Positions 9,435 to 18,743 of a stretch of 64,000 bases of DNA are shown here, piece by piece. How positions within the stretch are numbered: position 1 is the stretch's first letter; each line of letters opens with the position of its first letter. A program made the position numbers and the translations under genes. Source of the DNA: an uncultured Arsenicibacter sp. (lineage in GTDB: Bacteria; Bacteroidota; Bacteroidia; Cytophagales; Spirosomataceae). The stretch covers positions 12,520 to 76,519 of the forward strand of contig NZ_CAMFHL010000007.1 in the NCBI RefSeq assembly GCF_945952095.1, written 5' to 3'. Below the pieces are notes generated by a model. It was not told where the DNA came from. It saw nothing but the letters and a program-made list of their open reading frames with translations, and ran no database searches.

Positions 9435-10124
9435 TTAATCGCTCCGGCGGCTGGCACCCATCAGAATGCTGACGTAGTACAGCAACGTGGCCAGAGAGCC
9501 TACAGCGGCAACCACGTAGGTCATAGCGGCCCACCAGAGAGCATCTTTCGCGTAGCCATATTCGCGTTGGGTAACCACACCGCGGTTTTGTACCCAGGCC
9601 AGTGCCCGGCGGCTGGCATCAAACTCAACCGGCAGGGTGATGAAGCTGAACAGGGTCGTTACCGCAAACAAGGCCACGCCAATTGCCAGCGGAATAGTAG
9701 TGGTGTTAATCAGCAGGATACCGCCGAGAATAACCCACTGCATCCATTGCGATGAAATGGTCAGGAACGGTACCATGGCCGAACGGAATTGCAGTGGGCC
9801 GTAAGCTGTTGCATGCTGAACGGCGTGGCCGCACTCGTGGGCCGCTACCGCCGCTGCCGCTACCGAACGACCGTAATACACATCGGCACTCAGGTTTACC
9901 GTTTTGTCCTGCGGGTTATAGTGGTCGGTCAGCATACCTTCTACCGAAAGCACGCGGACGTCATAAATACCGTTTTCCTGGAGCATCTTCTGGGCGATCT
10001 CAGCCCCGCTCAGGCCATTGGCCAGCCCGATCTGTGAATACTCGTTGAATTTACTCTTTAACCGCCAGCTGACGATCCAGCTAACGATCATGACAATTAT
10101 GCCAATTAAATAAGCACCAGCCAT
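9435..10124 (-). CDS. Membrane-bound zinc metallopeptidase, YugP family
   Basis: 229 residues. An N-terminal transmembrane helix (about 3-20) is followed by a short soluble domain with the zinc motif HECGH at 96-100 (HExxH type, in HECGHAVQHA). Several hydrophobic helices fill the C-terminal half. This is the arrangement of YugP/DUF2227-like neutral metallopeptidases of the inner membrane, whose substrates are mostly unknown. Monocistronic between a palindromic terminator and the rfaE2 group. The family is clear; the physiological role is not. Confidence 0.88.
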   Translation of the reverse strand: MAGAYLIGIIVMIVSWIVSWRLKSKFNEYSQIGLANGLSGAEIAQKMLQENGIYDVRVLSVEGMLTDHYNPQDKTVNLSADVYYGRSVAAAAVAAHECGHAVQHATAYGPLQFRSAMVPFLTISSQWMQWVILGGILLINTTTIPLAIGVALFAVTTLFSFITLPVEFDASRRALAWVQNRGVVTQREYGYAKDALWWAAMTYVVAAVGSLATLLYYVSILMGASRRSD

Positions 10125-10253
10125 ATTTTTATCTTCTTTTTAGGGTTGCAGTTAATGGTTGAAAAGTTGATTACTGCTTACAAATAAAACAATTGTTCGC
10201 CAGAAAACGTCCCAAACCGGCGTCCGTTTACATACCTTAACAACCGCTCAACC

Positions 10254-10733
10254 CTAAAAACTGTTCTTAATCCGGTCAATGAGGGCGGTTGTTGAGTAGC
10301 CTTTCACCAGGGAAATGGTCTGAACACTACCACCGTTGGCAATGACAAAGTCGGCCCCCACAATGGTATCGACGGTGTAATCATCACCTTTCACCAGAAT
10401 ATCGGGGCGAACGGTTTCAATGAGTTCTTTAGGGGTCGGCTCGTCGAAAAGCGTTACCACATCGATAAACGAAAGGGCAGCCATCAGCCGCGCCCGGGCA
10501 TACTCATTTACGACCGGCCGCAGCGGGCCTTTGATACGGCTGACAGACGCATCGGTGTTGAGGCCAAGCACCAGTTTATCGCCCAGCTGGCGGGCTTTTT
10601 CAAGGTAATCAATGTGGCCGAGGTGAACAATGTCAAAGCAGCCATTGGTAAAGACTACGTTAAGGCCGTCGCGGTGCCATTGTGCTACCTGCTCAACGGC
10701 TTCCGGGCGGGTGAGAATTTTGGTTTCCGTCAT
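10254..10733 (-). CDS. rfaE2: D-glycero-beta-D-manno-heptose 1-phosphate adenylyltransferase (RfaE domain II)
   Basis: 159 residues, the size of the stand-alone second domain of RfaE/HldE. The nucleotidyltransferase signature GCFDIVHLGH (31-40) contains the HxGH motif. The C-terminal ISLVKGYSTTALI segment is typical of this family. It makes ADP-heptose for LPS inner core; the separate kinase gene (rfaE1) is not in the window. The gene starts 11 nt after the stop of the upstream membrane-protein gene, so the two are probably one operon. Confidence 0.92.
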   Translation of the reverse strand: MTETKILTRPEAVEQVAQWHRDGLNVVFTNGCFDIVHLGHIDYLEKARQLGDKLVLGLNTDASVSRIKGPLRPVVNEYARARLMAALSFIDVVTLFDEPTPKELIETVRPDILVKGDDYTVDTIVGADFVIANGGSVQTISLVKGYSTTALIDRIKNSF

Positions 10734-10744
10734 CGGAGAAAAGG

Positions 10745-11803
10745 TTAAATGCCGGTATTCACTGACGAGTTTTCCAGAATAGGGTCGGCCTTGCGGGGAG
10801 CTTTCAGCATCACCACAACAAAGCTGATACCGCCGAGAAGCAGGACCGAAATGGTCTGTACGGCCCAGACAAACGTAGCTAATAAACCGCCGTCTTTACT
10901 GTCGAGACCATAAAGTACAAGCACACTGCCAACCAGAATCTGAAACGAGCCGGTACCGCCGGGGGTAGGGGTGGCCATCCCGATAGAGCCTACTACCAGA
11001 AAGGTTAACCCCGCGAGTAAGCCCAAATGACTGGTTTGCGGAATCGCAAAGAACAGGATGTATGACATCAGGTAGTATGTTGTCCAGATCAGTACCGTAT
11101 GGAACACAAACAGTCCCGGATTTTTCAGCTTCCGCACGCTGGTCAGTCCCTCGAGCAGGCCAATCGCAAATTTTTCAATTTTCTGGTAGAATGGTTTCTG
11201 CCGCAGCACTTCCTTATATTTCTGAAAAAGAACCCACGTAACAAGTGCCATGCCCAGCAGGCCGCCGGCCAGATACAGCAGCACCGGCGAACTACCGGCA
11301 GGTTTACTGTTGCCTCCACCTAATTTAGCCGAGAAAAAATCGATAAAAAACGTACTGAGCCGCTCAAACTCGAGCAGGAAAGTAGCGCCCAGCAGTAAAA
11401 GCAGCATCAACACGTCGATAATGCGTTCGGCCACAACGGTACCGAAACTCACATTGACCGGCACATGCTCCAGCCGGTTGAGCGTACCGCAGCGCGTTAC
11501 CTCACCCAGACGTGGGACAAGGGTATTGGCAAAGTAACCCGTCAGAACGGCCAGAAATGCGTTGCTGCCGGTTGGTTTGTAGCCGACCGGTTCCATCAGC
11601 ATACGCCAGCGGAGCGCGCGGCTATAGTGCGCAACAATGGTAAGCGCGCCCGACAGCAGGACAACACGGTAATCGGCCTGCTGAAACCGTTCGACAATTT
11701 CGTCGACACGGATACCGCTGTACGTGAAAAATAACCAGAGCAGACCAACTGCCAGGCCGAGTGATATCAGAAGCTTGAGGATGCTTTTCAGATCAAATGT
11801 CAT
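10745..11803 (-). CDS. UPF0104 / lysylphosphatidylglycerol-synthase-like membrane protein
   Basis: 352 residues from the ATG at 11803, chosen because upstream codons encode an atypical non-hydrophobic extension and the family starts just before its first helix. About eight hydrophobic segments. YSRALRWRMLM, a PRLGEVTRC segment and an ATPTPGGTGSFQ loop are typical of the UPF0104 (LPG synthetase transmembrane region, AglD-like) family. Members are proposed flippases or lipid-linked transferases in envelope synthesis. The soluble MprF synthase domain is absent. Its neighbour rfaE2 (11-nt gap) supports an envelope role. Confidence 0.85.
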   Translation of the reverse strand: MTFDLKSILKLLISLGLAVGLLWLFFTYSGIRVDEIVERFQQADYRVVLLSGALTIVAHYSRALRWRMLMEPVGYKPTGSNAFLAVLTGYFANTLVPRLGEVTRCGTLNRLEHVPVNVSFGTVVAERIIDVLMLLLLLGATFLLEFERLSTFFIDFFSAKLGGGNSKPAGSSPVLLYLAGGLLGMALVTWVLFQKYKEVLRQKPFYQKIEKFAIGLLEGLTSVRKLKNPGLFVFHTVLIWTTYYLMSYILFFAIPQTSHLGLLAGLTFLVVGSIGMATPTPGGTGSFQILVGSVLVLYGLDSKDGGLLATFVWAVQTISVLLLGGISFVVVMLKAPRKADPILENSSVNTGI

Positions 11804-11948
11804 AACAAAAGGGGCGTCAGCCCGTCGGATAAACAAAGAGGGTAAGCAGTGAACGATGTTAATACAAGAAAAAGCCAAACCCCGTTGCAAAGTAACAGGG
11901 TTTGGCCAAATCTGTCGCGTTAATATTTCTGAGCGGAACGAATCCGGG

Positions 11949-12302
11949 CTACCCCTTTACCAGCCGGTTATTTTCATCGGGGAAAACTACGGTTGGCTTA
12001 TGCGAGCGGGCTTCTTCCGGTGTCATCATGCCATAAGCGATAATAATCACGATATCACCGACCTGAGCCCGCCGGGCGGCTGCGCCGTTGAGGCAGATAA
12101 TTCCCGAACCCCGTTCCCCTTTGATAACATAGGTAATCAGTCGTTCGCCGTTGTTGTTGTTGACGATGTGAACCTGTTCATTTTCCAGGAGTCCGGCGGC
12201 GTCCATTAAATCCTCGTCGATGGTAATACTTCCGACGTAATTCAACTCTGCCTGTGTAACCTTAACCCGGTGCAGTTTTGATTTCAGTACGTTAAGAAAC
12301 AT
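11949..12302 (-). CDS. panD: Aspartate 1-decarboxylase
   Basis: 117 residues, usual length. Makes beta-alanine from aspartate for pantothenate and CoA. The self-cleavage site Gly24-Ser25 lies in NYVGSITID; cleavage there creates the pyruvoyl cofactor. The segment LNGAAARRAQVGDIVIIIAYG also matches the family. It lies 95 nt after panC on the same strand, so the two pantothenate genes probably form one unit. CAAAGGTA at 12323-12330 is a reverse-strand match to the -7 element, so a private promoter is possible. Confidence 0.96.
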   Translation of the reverse strand: MFLNVLKSKLHRVKVTQAELNYVGSITIDEDLMDAAGLLENEQVHIVNNNNGERLITYVIKGERGSGIICLNGAAARRAQVGDIVIIIAYGMMTPEEARSHKPTVVFPDENNRLVKG

Positions 12303-12397
12303 GATTTGTTGTAGTTGGCGCGCAAAGGTAATGTAAAATCAGGCGCTCACCTGCATGCCGTCAGAACAGTAAACCACGTCCTGCGGGTTCCATTGTC

Positions 12398-13240
12398 TTA
12401 AAACACTAAATTATCAATTAACCGGACATTGCCCAGATGGGCGGCGATGCAGATCGCGGTCTGGCCGGGAGCCTGCACTTCGGGGGCCGGTTGCAGCGTA
12501 TCCGCATTGGCTACCTCTACATACTCCAGGGTGAAGCCGGGACGCTGGCTGAAAAAGCCCGTAACCGATGCTTTGGCCAGGCTCGGGCTCTGGCCTTCGG
12601 CCATCAGCTCATGAGCCATGGTAAGGGCTTCGAAGAGAGCCGGGGCAGCAGCACGGTCTTCCGGTGAAAGCAGCCGGTTACGCGATGACATCGCCAGCCC
12701 GTCGGCCTCGCGGACCGTATCGCACCGGATCAGTTCGACCGGGAAGCTCAGGTCACGGACCAGACACCGGATGACGGCTACCTGCTGGAGATCTTTCTGG
12801 CCGAAATAGGCTTTATCGGGCTGAATCAGATTGAACAGTTTGGCCACCACAATGCCGACGCCGTTGAAATGCCCTGGCCGGAAAGCACCTTCCATAACGT
12901 TTTCCAGATCGCCGAAATTTATCCTCAGCCTTGCCTGCTCGCTGTACATTTCCTGTGCAGACGGCGCAAAAACAAGGTCACAGCCGGCGGCTTCCAGCAT
13001 CTGCTGATCAGCTTCCAGCGTACGCGGGTACCGTGCCAGATCGTCGGGATTATTAAACTGAATAGGGTTCACAAAAACACTGCAAACCACAAGATCGCAT
13101 TCGTGGCGGGCACGGGTTACCAGGGCAATATGGCCTTCGTGCAAGGCACCCATCGTCGGGACAAGGCCAATCCGCTGGCCGGCTGCCTGAGCTGTGCGTA
13201 TGTGTTGCCGGAGGTCGTATACCGTATGAACTGTGAGCAT
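12398..13240 (-). CDS. panC: Pantothenate synthetase
   Basis: 280 residues. Joins pantoate and beta-alanine using ATP. The ATP-binding PTMGALHEGH (28-37) carries both HxxH-type histidines His34 and His37. VFVNPIQFN, FGQKDLQQV and MSSRNRLL (the KMSKS-like loop) follow in the expected order. First gene of a minus-strand run panC-panD and divergent from the glycogen-synthase-like gene. Confidence 0.97.
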   Translation of the reverse strand: MLTVHTVYDLRQHIRTAQAAGQRIGLVPTMGALHEGHIALVTRARHECDLVVCSVFVNPIQFNNPDDLARYPRTLEADQQMLEAAGCDLVFAPSAQEMYSEQARLRINFGDLENVMEGAFRPGHFNGVGIVVAKLFNLIQPDKAYFGQKDLQQVAVIRCLVRDLSFPVELIRCDTVREADGLAMSSRNRLLSPEDRAAAPALFEALTMAHELMAEGQSPSLAKASVTGFFSQRPGFTLEYVEVANADTLQPAPEVQAPGQTAICIAAHLGNVRLIDNLVF

Positions 13241-13345
13241 GTTGTCAAGTGTAAGTTCGGGGTCAAAGGTCGGGACAACATCCCCGTTTTACAAACACTA
13301 CCGGATAAATCATGCCGTGCAGGCAATCTTTTTGCACATTTCTTA

Positions 13346-13376
13346 TTGAAATACGAGAAAAAATTGTATAATTTTG
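13346..13376 (+). promoter_or_regulatory. Bacteroidota-type promoter before the glycogen-synthase-like gene
   Basis: TTG at 13346-13348, a 20-nt spacer, and TAATTTTG at 13369-13376, the same spacing as at 7634. The ATG is 47 nt downstream. It would drive the synthase-like gene and the overlapping DUF4270 gene. Confidence 0.62.
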
Positions 13377-13422
13377 CAAGTTTTTTAGGTCAAGCGTTTG
13401 GACTTTTTCCCTCCCATTGTCT

Positions 13423-14235
13423 ATGAGCAAACTTCGTATTTTGTACGTTGCCAGTGAAATTTATCCTTTTTTGAAGACATCAGAAGTCGCCGACTTTGTG
13501 CGTAAGTTACCCCAGGCCATGCAGGAGCGAGGAATGGAAATCCGGATTCTGGTGCCACGTTTCGGGCTTATCAACGAACGCAAGAACCGGTTACACGAAG
13601 TCGTACGCTTGTCGGGTATTAATATTTCGGTTGGTGACGAGGAAAAACCACTGATTATCAAGGTGGCATCTATCCCAAGCGCCAAGTTACAAGTTTATTT
13701 CATTGACAACGAAGACTATTTCCAGCGGAAGTACGTTTTCTTTGACAAAGAAGATCGTTTCTATGCAGATAACGATGAACGGGCTATTTTCTTCTGTAAA
13801 GGTGCATTAGAAACTGTAAAAAAATTAGGCTGGTCACCGGATATTGTTCATTGCAATGACTGGATGACGGCGCTGATTCCGTTATATCTGAAGACGACGT
13901 ATAAGAACGATCCGATGTTTAAGGACACCAAGTCGGTGTTCACCATTTATAACAACAGCTTTGAGCACCGGTTCAATCAGGATGAGCTTATTGAAAAAGC
14001 CAAAATGATGGACATCGATGACGAGATGCTGGCTCATCTGAAATCAGCCGATTTCGAAGGATTTGTCCGTCTGGGTGCAACCTATGCGGATGCCGTTGTT
14101 AAGGCAGAAGATGAAGTAAGTGAAAGTTTGAATGCTATCCTCAATGACATTCCCAAAAATAAACTCGGTCGTACAGAAGATGACAAAGATGTTGCCAGCC
14201 GTTACTACAACCTCTACACGCAGCTTGCTGGCTAA
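13423..14235 (+). CDS. Short glycogen/starch-synthase-like protein, N-terminal domain only
   Basis: 270 residues from the ATG at 13423 (a TTG at 13417 is less likely). It starts like GT5 glycogen synthase with ILYVASEIYPFLKT and keeps HCNDWMTALIPLYLKTTY near 143-160. Two things differ. The KTGG loop that binds ADP-glucose reads KTSE, and the whole C-terminal catalytic half is absent (full enzymes have about 480 residues). Similar short proteins are known next to DUF4270 genes in other Bacteroidota, so this is a stable gene form and not a local truncation. Glycogen synthesis is doubtful; a structural or regulatory role is inference. Its 3' end overlaps the next gene by 56 nt. Confidence 0.82.
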   Translation: MSKLRILYVASEIYPFLKTSEVADFVRKLPQAMQERGMEIRILVPRFGLINERKNRLHEVVRLSGINISVGDEEKPLIIKVASIPSAKLQVYFIDNEDYFQRKYVFFDKEDRFYADNDERAIFFCKGALETVKKLGWSPDIVHCNDWMTALIPLYLKTTYKNDPMFKDTKSVFTIYNNSFEHRFNQDELIEKAKMMDIDDEMLAHLKSADFEGFVRLGATYADAVVKAEDEVSESLNAILNDIPKNKLGRTEDDKDVASRYYNLYTQLAG

Positions 14236-15616
14236 GGCCACGCTGTTTGCAGGAAGTATCGTGGCGCTGGCTGCCTGCCAGGAACCGAAAGAAATTGGTT
14301 TAGACCCAACCACACCAGTGGGTGTTTTTTATACCGATACCTTAACGATTAACCGCTCAACGATTCTTTTCGATTCAGTTCGTACCAATAAGGCCGCCGC
14401 TTTGCTGGTTGGCCGTTATACGGATCCGGTATTTGGTCCGGTAACTGCCAGTGCCTACACACAACTGTCGCTGGGCAGCCAGTTTATCGTCCAGGATTCC
14501 CTTAAAGTGGATATTCCTGCAAGTCAGATTGTCCACGATTCTACGTTCCTGTTTTTGCAGTATACCTACGCACCGGTCTACGGCGGTGATACACTGCAAA
14601 CGCATGAAGTAGCTGTTCACCGCCTGACGGAAGACCTGTCGCGTACCAAAAATTATAACTATAATTCCTCCATCGGCTATAGTACACAGCCATTGGGAAA
14701 GTTAGCGTTTAAGCCTACACCGGGCAAGAGTGCGTACGTTAAAATTCCGATTGATGCGGCGTTTGGGAAAGAGATCGTAGCGGTAGCCAATAAAGACGCC
14801 GGTAAAGCAGACAGTATTTTCCAGCAGTCAGTAAAGGGAATTGCCTTGATTCCGGGTACCGCTAACCCGTCGGTACTGAACTTTGGCGCCATGGGTAGTT
14901 CATCTGCCTATACGACTGTATTACAGGTGTATTACCACATTCAGGGGAAAACGACTGTGCTGAGCCAGACTCTGATGGTAAGTGGGGCACAGGGCCGTTT
15001 TAACCGGATTGTACCAAACCGCGCCGGTACACTGCTTTCGGGCCTTAAAGCAGGACAGGCTACTTCGTCAACCGCTACCAAGGGGCAGACGTTTGTACAG
15101 CCGGGTACCGGTGTAACGACAAAAATCCAGATTCCGGGCCTGGACGATCTGAAAAAGCGTCGTGTAGCCATTAACCGTGCCGATCTGGTGATTACACCGG
15201 TAGCAGCACCTAGTGCACAGCTGGATCTGCCGCCATATCTGGTATTGGCAGAAGCCGGCGCACAAAACCAGCTGTTGCGTTATCCGTCAACGGATCTCAT
15301 ACAGTTTGCGCCGATTGGTACTGCGGTTTTTAACCGCTCAGTTTCCTCATGGTATTATCCGCAGGTAAGGAGCTACAATACCCGTAACAAGTCTTATACC
15401 TTTGACATGACGGCCTATTTCCAGACAATTATGTCGGGCCTGACGCCGAATAACGGTTTGTTGATGATGACTCCAAGCACGGGTAATCTGGTGGATGTAA
15501 GCACCGGCTCGGCGGCCAATCAGGCACCTTATTATCTGAACGACCGCCTGTGGCGGATGGTGCTGGATGGCAATGCAAGTGTTAAAGTCGTTGTGTTTTA
15601 TACAAACACACTGTAA
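14180..15616 (+). CDS. DUF4270 outer-membrane-type lipoprotein
   Basis: 478 residues from the ATG at 14180; an ATG at 14189 is also in frame. The N-terminus is a lipoprotein signal with lipobox LAAC about 28 residues in, followed by QEPKEIGLDP, the usual start of mature DUF4270 proteins. The rest is beta-rich with no enzyme motif. DUF4270 proteins are Bacteroidota envelope lipoproteins of unknown function. The start lies inside the 3' end of the synthase-like gene, which suggests translational coupling. A hairpin terminator follows at 15638. Confidence 0.85.
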   Translation: MTKMLPAVTTTSTRSLLAKATLFAGSIVALAACQEPKEIGLDPTTPVGVFYTDTLTINRSTILFDSVRTNKAAALLVGRYTDPVFGPVTASAYTQLSLGSQFIVQDSLKVDIPASQIVHDSTFLFLQYTYAPVYGGDTLQTHEVAVHRLTEDLSRTKNYNYNSSIGYSTQPLGKLAFKPTPGKSAYVKIPIDAAFGKEIVAVANKDAGKADSIFQQSVKGIALIPGTANPSVLNFGAMGSSSAYTTVLQVYYHIQGKTTVLSQTLMVSGAQGRFNRIVPNRAGTLLSGLKAGQATSSTATKGQTFVQPGTGVTTKIQIPGLDDLKKRRVAINRADLVITPVAAPSAQLDLPPYLVLAEAGAQNQLLRYPSTDLIQFAPIGTAVFNRSVSSWYYPQVRSYNTRNKSYTFDMTAYFQTIMSGLTPNNGLLMMTPSTGNLVDVSTGSAANQAPYYLNDRLWRMVLDGNASVKVVVFYTNTL

Positions 15617-15637
15617 CCTATACTCGTAGTAAACGGT

Positions 15638-15680
15638 AAGCCCGGTGCACCTTAGCTGGTGTACCGGGCTTATATTTTTA
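15638..15680 (+). terminator. Intrinsic terminator between DUF4270 gene and glmS
   Basis: Stem AAGCCCGGTGCACC (15638-15651) pairs with GGTGTACCGGGCTT (15658-15671) with one G-T wobble, and ATATTTTT follows. It separates the DUF4270 transcript from glmS. Confidence 0.85.
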
Positions 15681-15755
15681 GGTCAAAATAGTACATCTTT
15701 TAGGCCATTTCACCGGATTGCTGTTACTTTACAGCGTCTACTTAACAAGAAAATC

Positions 15756-17594
15756 ATGTGTGGAATTGTTGCCTATGTCGGGCCGCGCGAAGCGTGCCCG
15801 CTGGTGTTAAAAGGATTAAAGCGACTGGAATATCGGGGGTACGACAGTGCCGGGGTAGCCTTGCTGAACGGGGATGGCCTGAAGATATACAAGAAAAAAG
15901 GAAAAGTTGCTGATCTTGAACACGAACTGACCGGAAAAGACCTGCACGCTACAATCGGGATGGGACACACGCGTTGGGCAACGCACGGCGAACCGAACGA
16001 TGTTAATGCACACCCGCACTATTCCTTTCACCGCGGTCTGGCCATTATTCACAACGGCATTATCGAAAACTACGCGGCTATCAAGAAAAGCCTGATCAAA
16101 AAAGGCCGTGAATTTCGCTCGGAGACCGATTCGGAGGTACTGATTCAATTCATCGAAGACATTCAGGAAAATGCCGGTTGTTCCCTGGAAGAAGCCGTCC
16201 GGCTGGCTTTGCAGGAGGTCGTAGGGGCCTATGCGATTGTCGTTATGTCGGAGAGCGATCCGACACAGTTGATTGCTGCCCGCAAGGGTAGTCCGCTGGT
16301 GATTGGCGTGGGCGAGAATGAGTATTTTTTTGCTTCGGATGCCACACCGATTATCGAATATACGAAGGAAGTTGTGTATCTGAACGATTATGAAATCGCA
16401 ATTGTACGCAACGGAGAACTCAAAATACTGACTCTGGACAATACGCAGACTGTGCCGTATGTGCAGACAGTCGAGCTGGAGCTGGCAGCCATCGAAAAAG
16501 GTGGTTTCGACCACTTTATGTTAAAGGAAATCTTCGAACAGCCGCGCTCTATTGCCGATAGTATGCGGGGGCGTGTGCAGGCGGCCGAAGGCTACCTGCA
16601 GCTTGGCGGCCTGCGCGACTACATGGATCAGCTGGCGAATTCGCAGCGGATTGTGATCATTGGCTGTGGTACATCCTGGCATGCCGGTCTGGTGGCTGAA
16701 TACATTTTTGAAGAGCTCGCCCGCATCCCGGTAGAGGTGGAATACGCCTCAGAATTCCGGTACCGGAACCCGATTATTAAGGAACGGGATGTGGTGATTG
16801 CCATTTCGCAGTCGGGCGAAACGGCTGATACACTCGCTGCCATTGAACTGGCAAAGGCCAAGGGTGCCACAATTTTCGGCGTTTGTAATGTGGTTGGCTC
16901 GTCAATTGCGCGGGCAACCCATGCAGGAGCATATACACACGCCGGCCCGGAAATCGGAGTAGCCAGTACGAAGGCGTTTACCGCCCAGGTCACTGTGCTG
17001 ACGCTGATGGCCTTGGCGGCTGCCGAACGGAAGGGAACGATCTCAAACAGTCTTTTGCGGCAATTACTGGCCGAAATGGACAGTATTCCGGCAAAGGTGG
17101 AAAAGGTGCTGGAAAGTGCGGCTAAAATCCGCGAAATCGCCCAGATCTTTACATACGCCCGGAACTTCATTTATCTGGGCAGGGGCATGAACTTTCCGGT
17201 AGCACTGGAAGGCGCCCTGAAACTAAAGGAAATCTCGTATATCCACGCGGAAGGGTATCCGGCGGCTGAAATGAAGCACGGTCCGATTGCCTTGATCGAC
17301 GAAGACATGCCGGTGGTGGTTATTGCGACCAAAGACAGTTCATACGAGAAGGTTGTGTCGAACATTCAGGAGGTGAAGGCGCGTAAGGGCCGGGTTATTG
17401 CCATCACGACTGAAGGGGATAAACACCTGCCGGATATGGTCGATTTTGTCATCGAAATTCCGAATGTGCATGAGGTACTGTTGCCGCTGGTGTCGGTTAT
17501 TCCGTTGCAGATACTGGCCTATGACATTGCGGTCATGCGGGGCCGGAACGTCGATCAGCCAAGGAACCTGGCCAAATCGGTTACGGTAGAATAA
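15756..17594 (+). CDS. glmS: Glutamine-fructose-6-phosphate aminotransferase (isomerizing)
   Basis: 612 residues from the ATG at 15756, which places the N-terminal nucleophile Cys directly after Met (MCGIVAYVG). Upstream codons are non-homologous. The class II glutaminase domain (1 to about 230) is followed by two SIS sugar-phosphate domains, with GCGTSWHAGL, ISQSGETADTL, GVASTKAFTAQ and the C-terminal PRNLAKSVTVE. It makes glucosamine-6-phosphate, the entry point to peptidoglycan and LPS. No glmS ribozyme-like leader is recognised. Confidence 0.97.
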   Translation: MCGIVAYVGPREACPLVLKGLKRLEYRGYDSAGVALLNGDGLKIYKKKGKVADLEHELTGKDLHATIGMGHTRWATHGEPNDVNAHPHYSFHRGLAIIHNGIIENYAAIKKSLIKKGREFRSETDSEVLIQFIEDIQENAGCSLEEAVRLALQEVVGAYAIVVMSESDPTQLIAARKGSPLVIGVGENEYFFASDATPIIEYTKEVVYLNDYEIAIVRNGELKILTLDNTQTVPYVQTVELELAAIEKGGFDHFMLKEIFEQPRSIADSMRGRVQAAEGYLQLGGLRDYMDQLANSQRIVIIGCGTSWHAGLVAEYIFEELARIPVEVEYASEFRYRNPIIKERDVVIAISQSGETADTLAAIELAKAKGATIFGVCNVVGSSIARATHAGAYTHAGPEIGVASTKAFTAQVTVLTLMALAAAERKGTISNSLLRQLLAEMDSIPAKVEKVLESAAKIREIAQIFTYARNFIYLGRGMNFPVALEGALKLKEISYIHAEGYPAAEMKHGPIALIDEDMPVVVIATKDSSYEKVVSNIQEVKARKGRVIAITTEGDKHLPDMVDFVIEIPNVHEVLLPLVSVIPLQILAYDIAVMRGRNVDQPRNLAKSVTVE

Positions 17595-17635
17595 AACAAA
17601 ATGGGGATTGACTGGTGCCAATCCCCATTTTGTTT
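17594..17635. terminator. Bidirectional terminator between glmS and oxyR
   Basis: A 17-bp perfect stem, AAACAAAATGGGGATTG (17594-17610) with its complement at 17619-17635, loop ACTGGTGC. A- and T-rich ends allow termination on both strands. Five bases before the end of the convergent oxyR gene. Confidence 0.9.
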
Positions 17636-17640
17636 CAGCA

Positions 17641-18582
17641 TTATTTTATAGCCACTACGTGGTTGCGTTTGGGCGTCAGCAACTCACGGGGAACATGGGC
17701 AATGATTTCGCGTTGCAGGGCATCAATCAGTTTCCGCTTCAGAAACCGGCGATGCACAACCAGGCTGACCTCCCTGACCGGTTGCGGGTCAAGAAAGGGG
17801 CGCAGTCGTTTTTTACGGGCAGGATCAAGGTCTAACGTTGCCAGATAGGGCAGTAGCGTAAAGCCGTCCTGTTTGTCAATGAGTTTGATAAGCGTTTCGA
17901 GCGAACCCGTTTCGTAATGGAGCGAATGCGTATGCGCATTCGACATACGTTCTGTACTACAGAGATTAATGACCTGATCCCGGAAGCAGTGTCCTTCGGT
18001 CAGCAACCAGAGACCTTCATTATTCAGATCATTGTCGCGCAGCACTTCTTTTTCGGCAAGCGGGTGATTATCTGATGTATAGACAACAAACGGTTCATGA
18101 AAAAGCGGTTGTTCGTAAAGCCCGGATTCGTGTAAAGGCGTTACGACAAGGCCCACATCCAGCAGGCCGTTCCGCAGTTTTTCCAGAATCTGCTCGGTAG
18201 TAAGCTCCTGAATCTGAACCGTTACAGCTGGTCTTTTTTCGATAAAACTACCAATAAAGTAAGGGAGAAGGTAGGGGGCCAGCGTAGGAATAATTCCTAG
18301 CTTAAGCTCTCCGCTCAGATCATTATTCGCATCCCGTACGATTTCAGGTATACGGCGCGCAGCCTGTATTACTCCACGGGCCTGGGTAAGAATCAGCTGA
18401 CCGGTTTCGGTCGGAACAACGGGCTGTTTGGAACGGTCAAAAATCAGAATACCAAGCTCATCTTCAAGCTTTTGGATTTGCATGCTTAAGGTAGGCTGGG
18501 TTACGTGACACGTTTCCGCAGCAGCAGAAAAATGGCGGTACGTGTCAACGGCAATAATGTACTCGAGCTGTGTAAGAGTCAT
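17641..18582 (-). CDS. oxyR: OxyR-type LysR transcriptional regulator
   Basis: 313 residues from the ATG at 18582; the longer frame upstream lacks LysR homology. The N-terminal winged helix (LTQLEYIIAV ... HVTQPTLSMQIQKLE) is followed by an effector domain. EGHCFRDQVINLC places cysteines exactly at 199 and 208, the two redox residues of E. coli OxyR that form a disulfide on peroxide exposure. With hemH and an ahpC-ahpD pair within 4 kb, a peroxide sensor is well supported. It is divergent from the exported-protein gene at 18744, so it may regulate that gene and itself from the shared region. Confidence 0.92.
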   Translation of the reverse strand: MTLTQLEYIIAVDTYRHFSAAAETCHVTQPTLSMQIQKLEDELGILIFDRSKQPVVPTETGQLILTQARGVIQAARRIPEIVRDANNDLSGELKLGIIPTLAPYLLPYFIGSFIEKRPAVTVQIQELTTEQILEKLRNGLLDVGLVVTPLHESGLYEQPLFHEPFVVYTSDNHPLAEKEVLRDNDLNNEGLWLLTEGHCFRDQVINLCSTERMSNAHTHSLHYETGSLETLIKLIDKQDGFTLLPYLATLDLDPARKKRLRPFLDPQPVREVSLVVHRRFLKRKLIDALQREIIAHVPRELLTPKRNHVVAIK

Positions 18583-18743
18583 ACGAATGGCCCGGCAACG
18601 AGGTGCTCCTGCGGACAAGTTTTTGAAAAAGGGTGCGAAAAAAGAAAAAAATTCTTTACCTGCTTTGCTTAATGTTATAAAATAACCGATAAACGCAAAA
18701 CAAAGTGCCACATTTGTTAATTTTAAAAGAAAAACTTCGTTCC

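Noticed and set aside
15645..15755. Longer N-terminus of GlmS
   Set aside because: The catalytic cysteine must be residue 2 of the precursor, so the start is at 15756; the terminator hairpin also lies in the upstream stretch.
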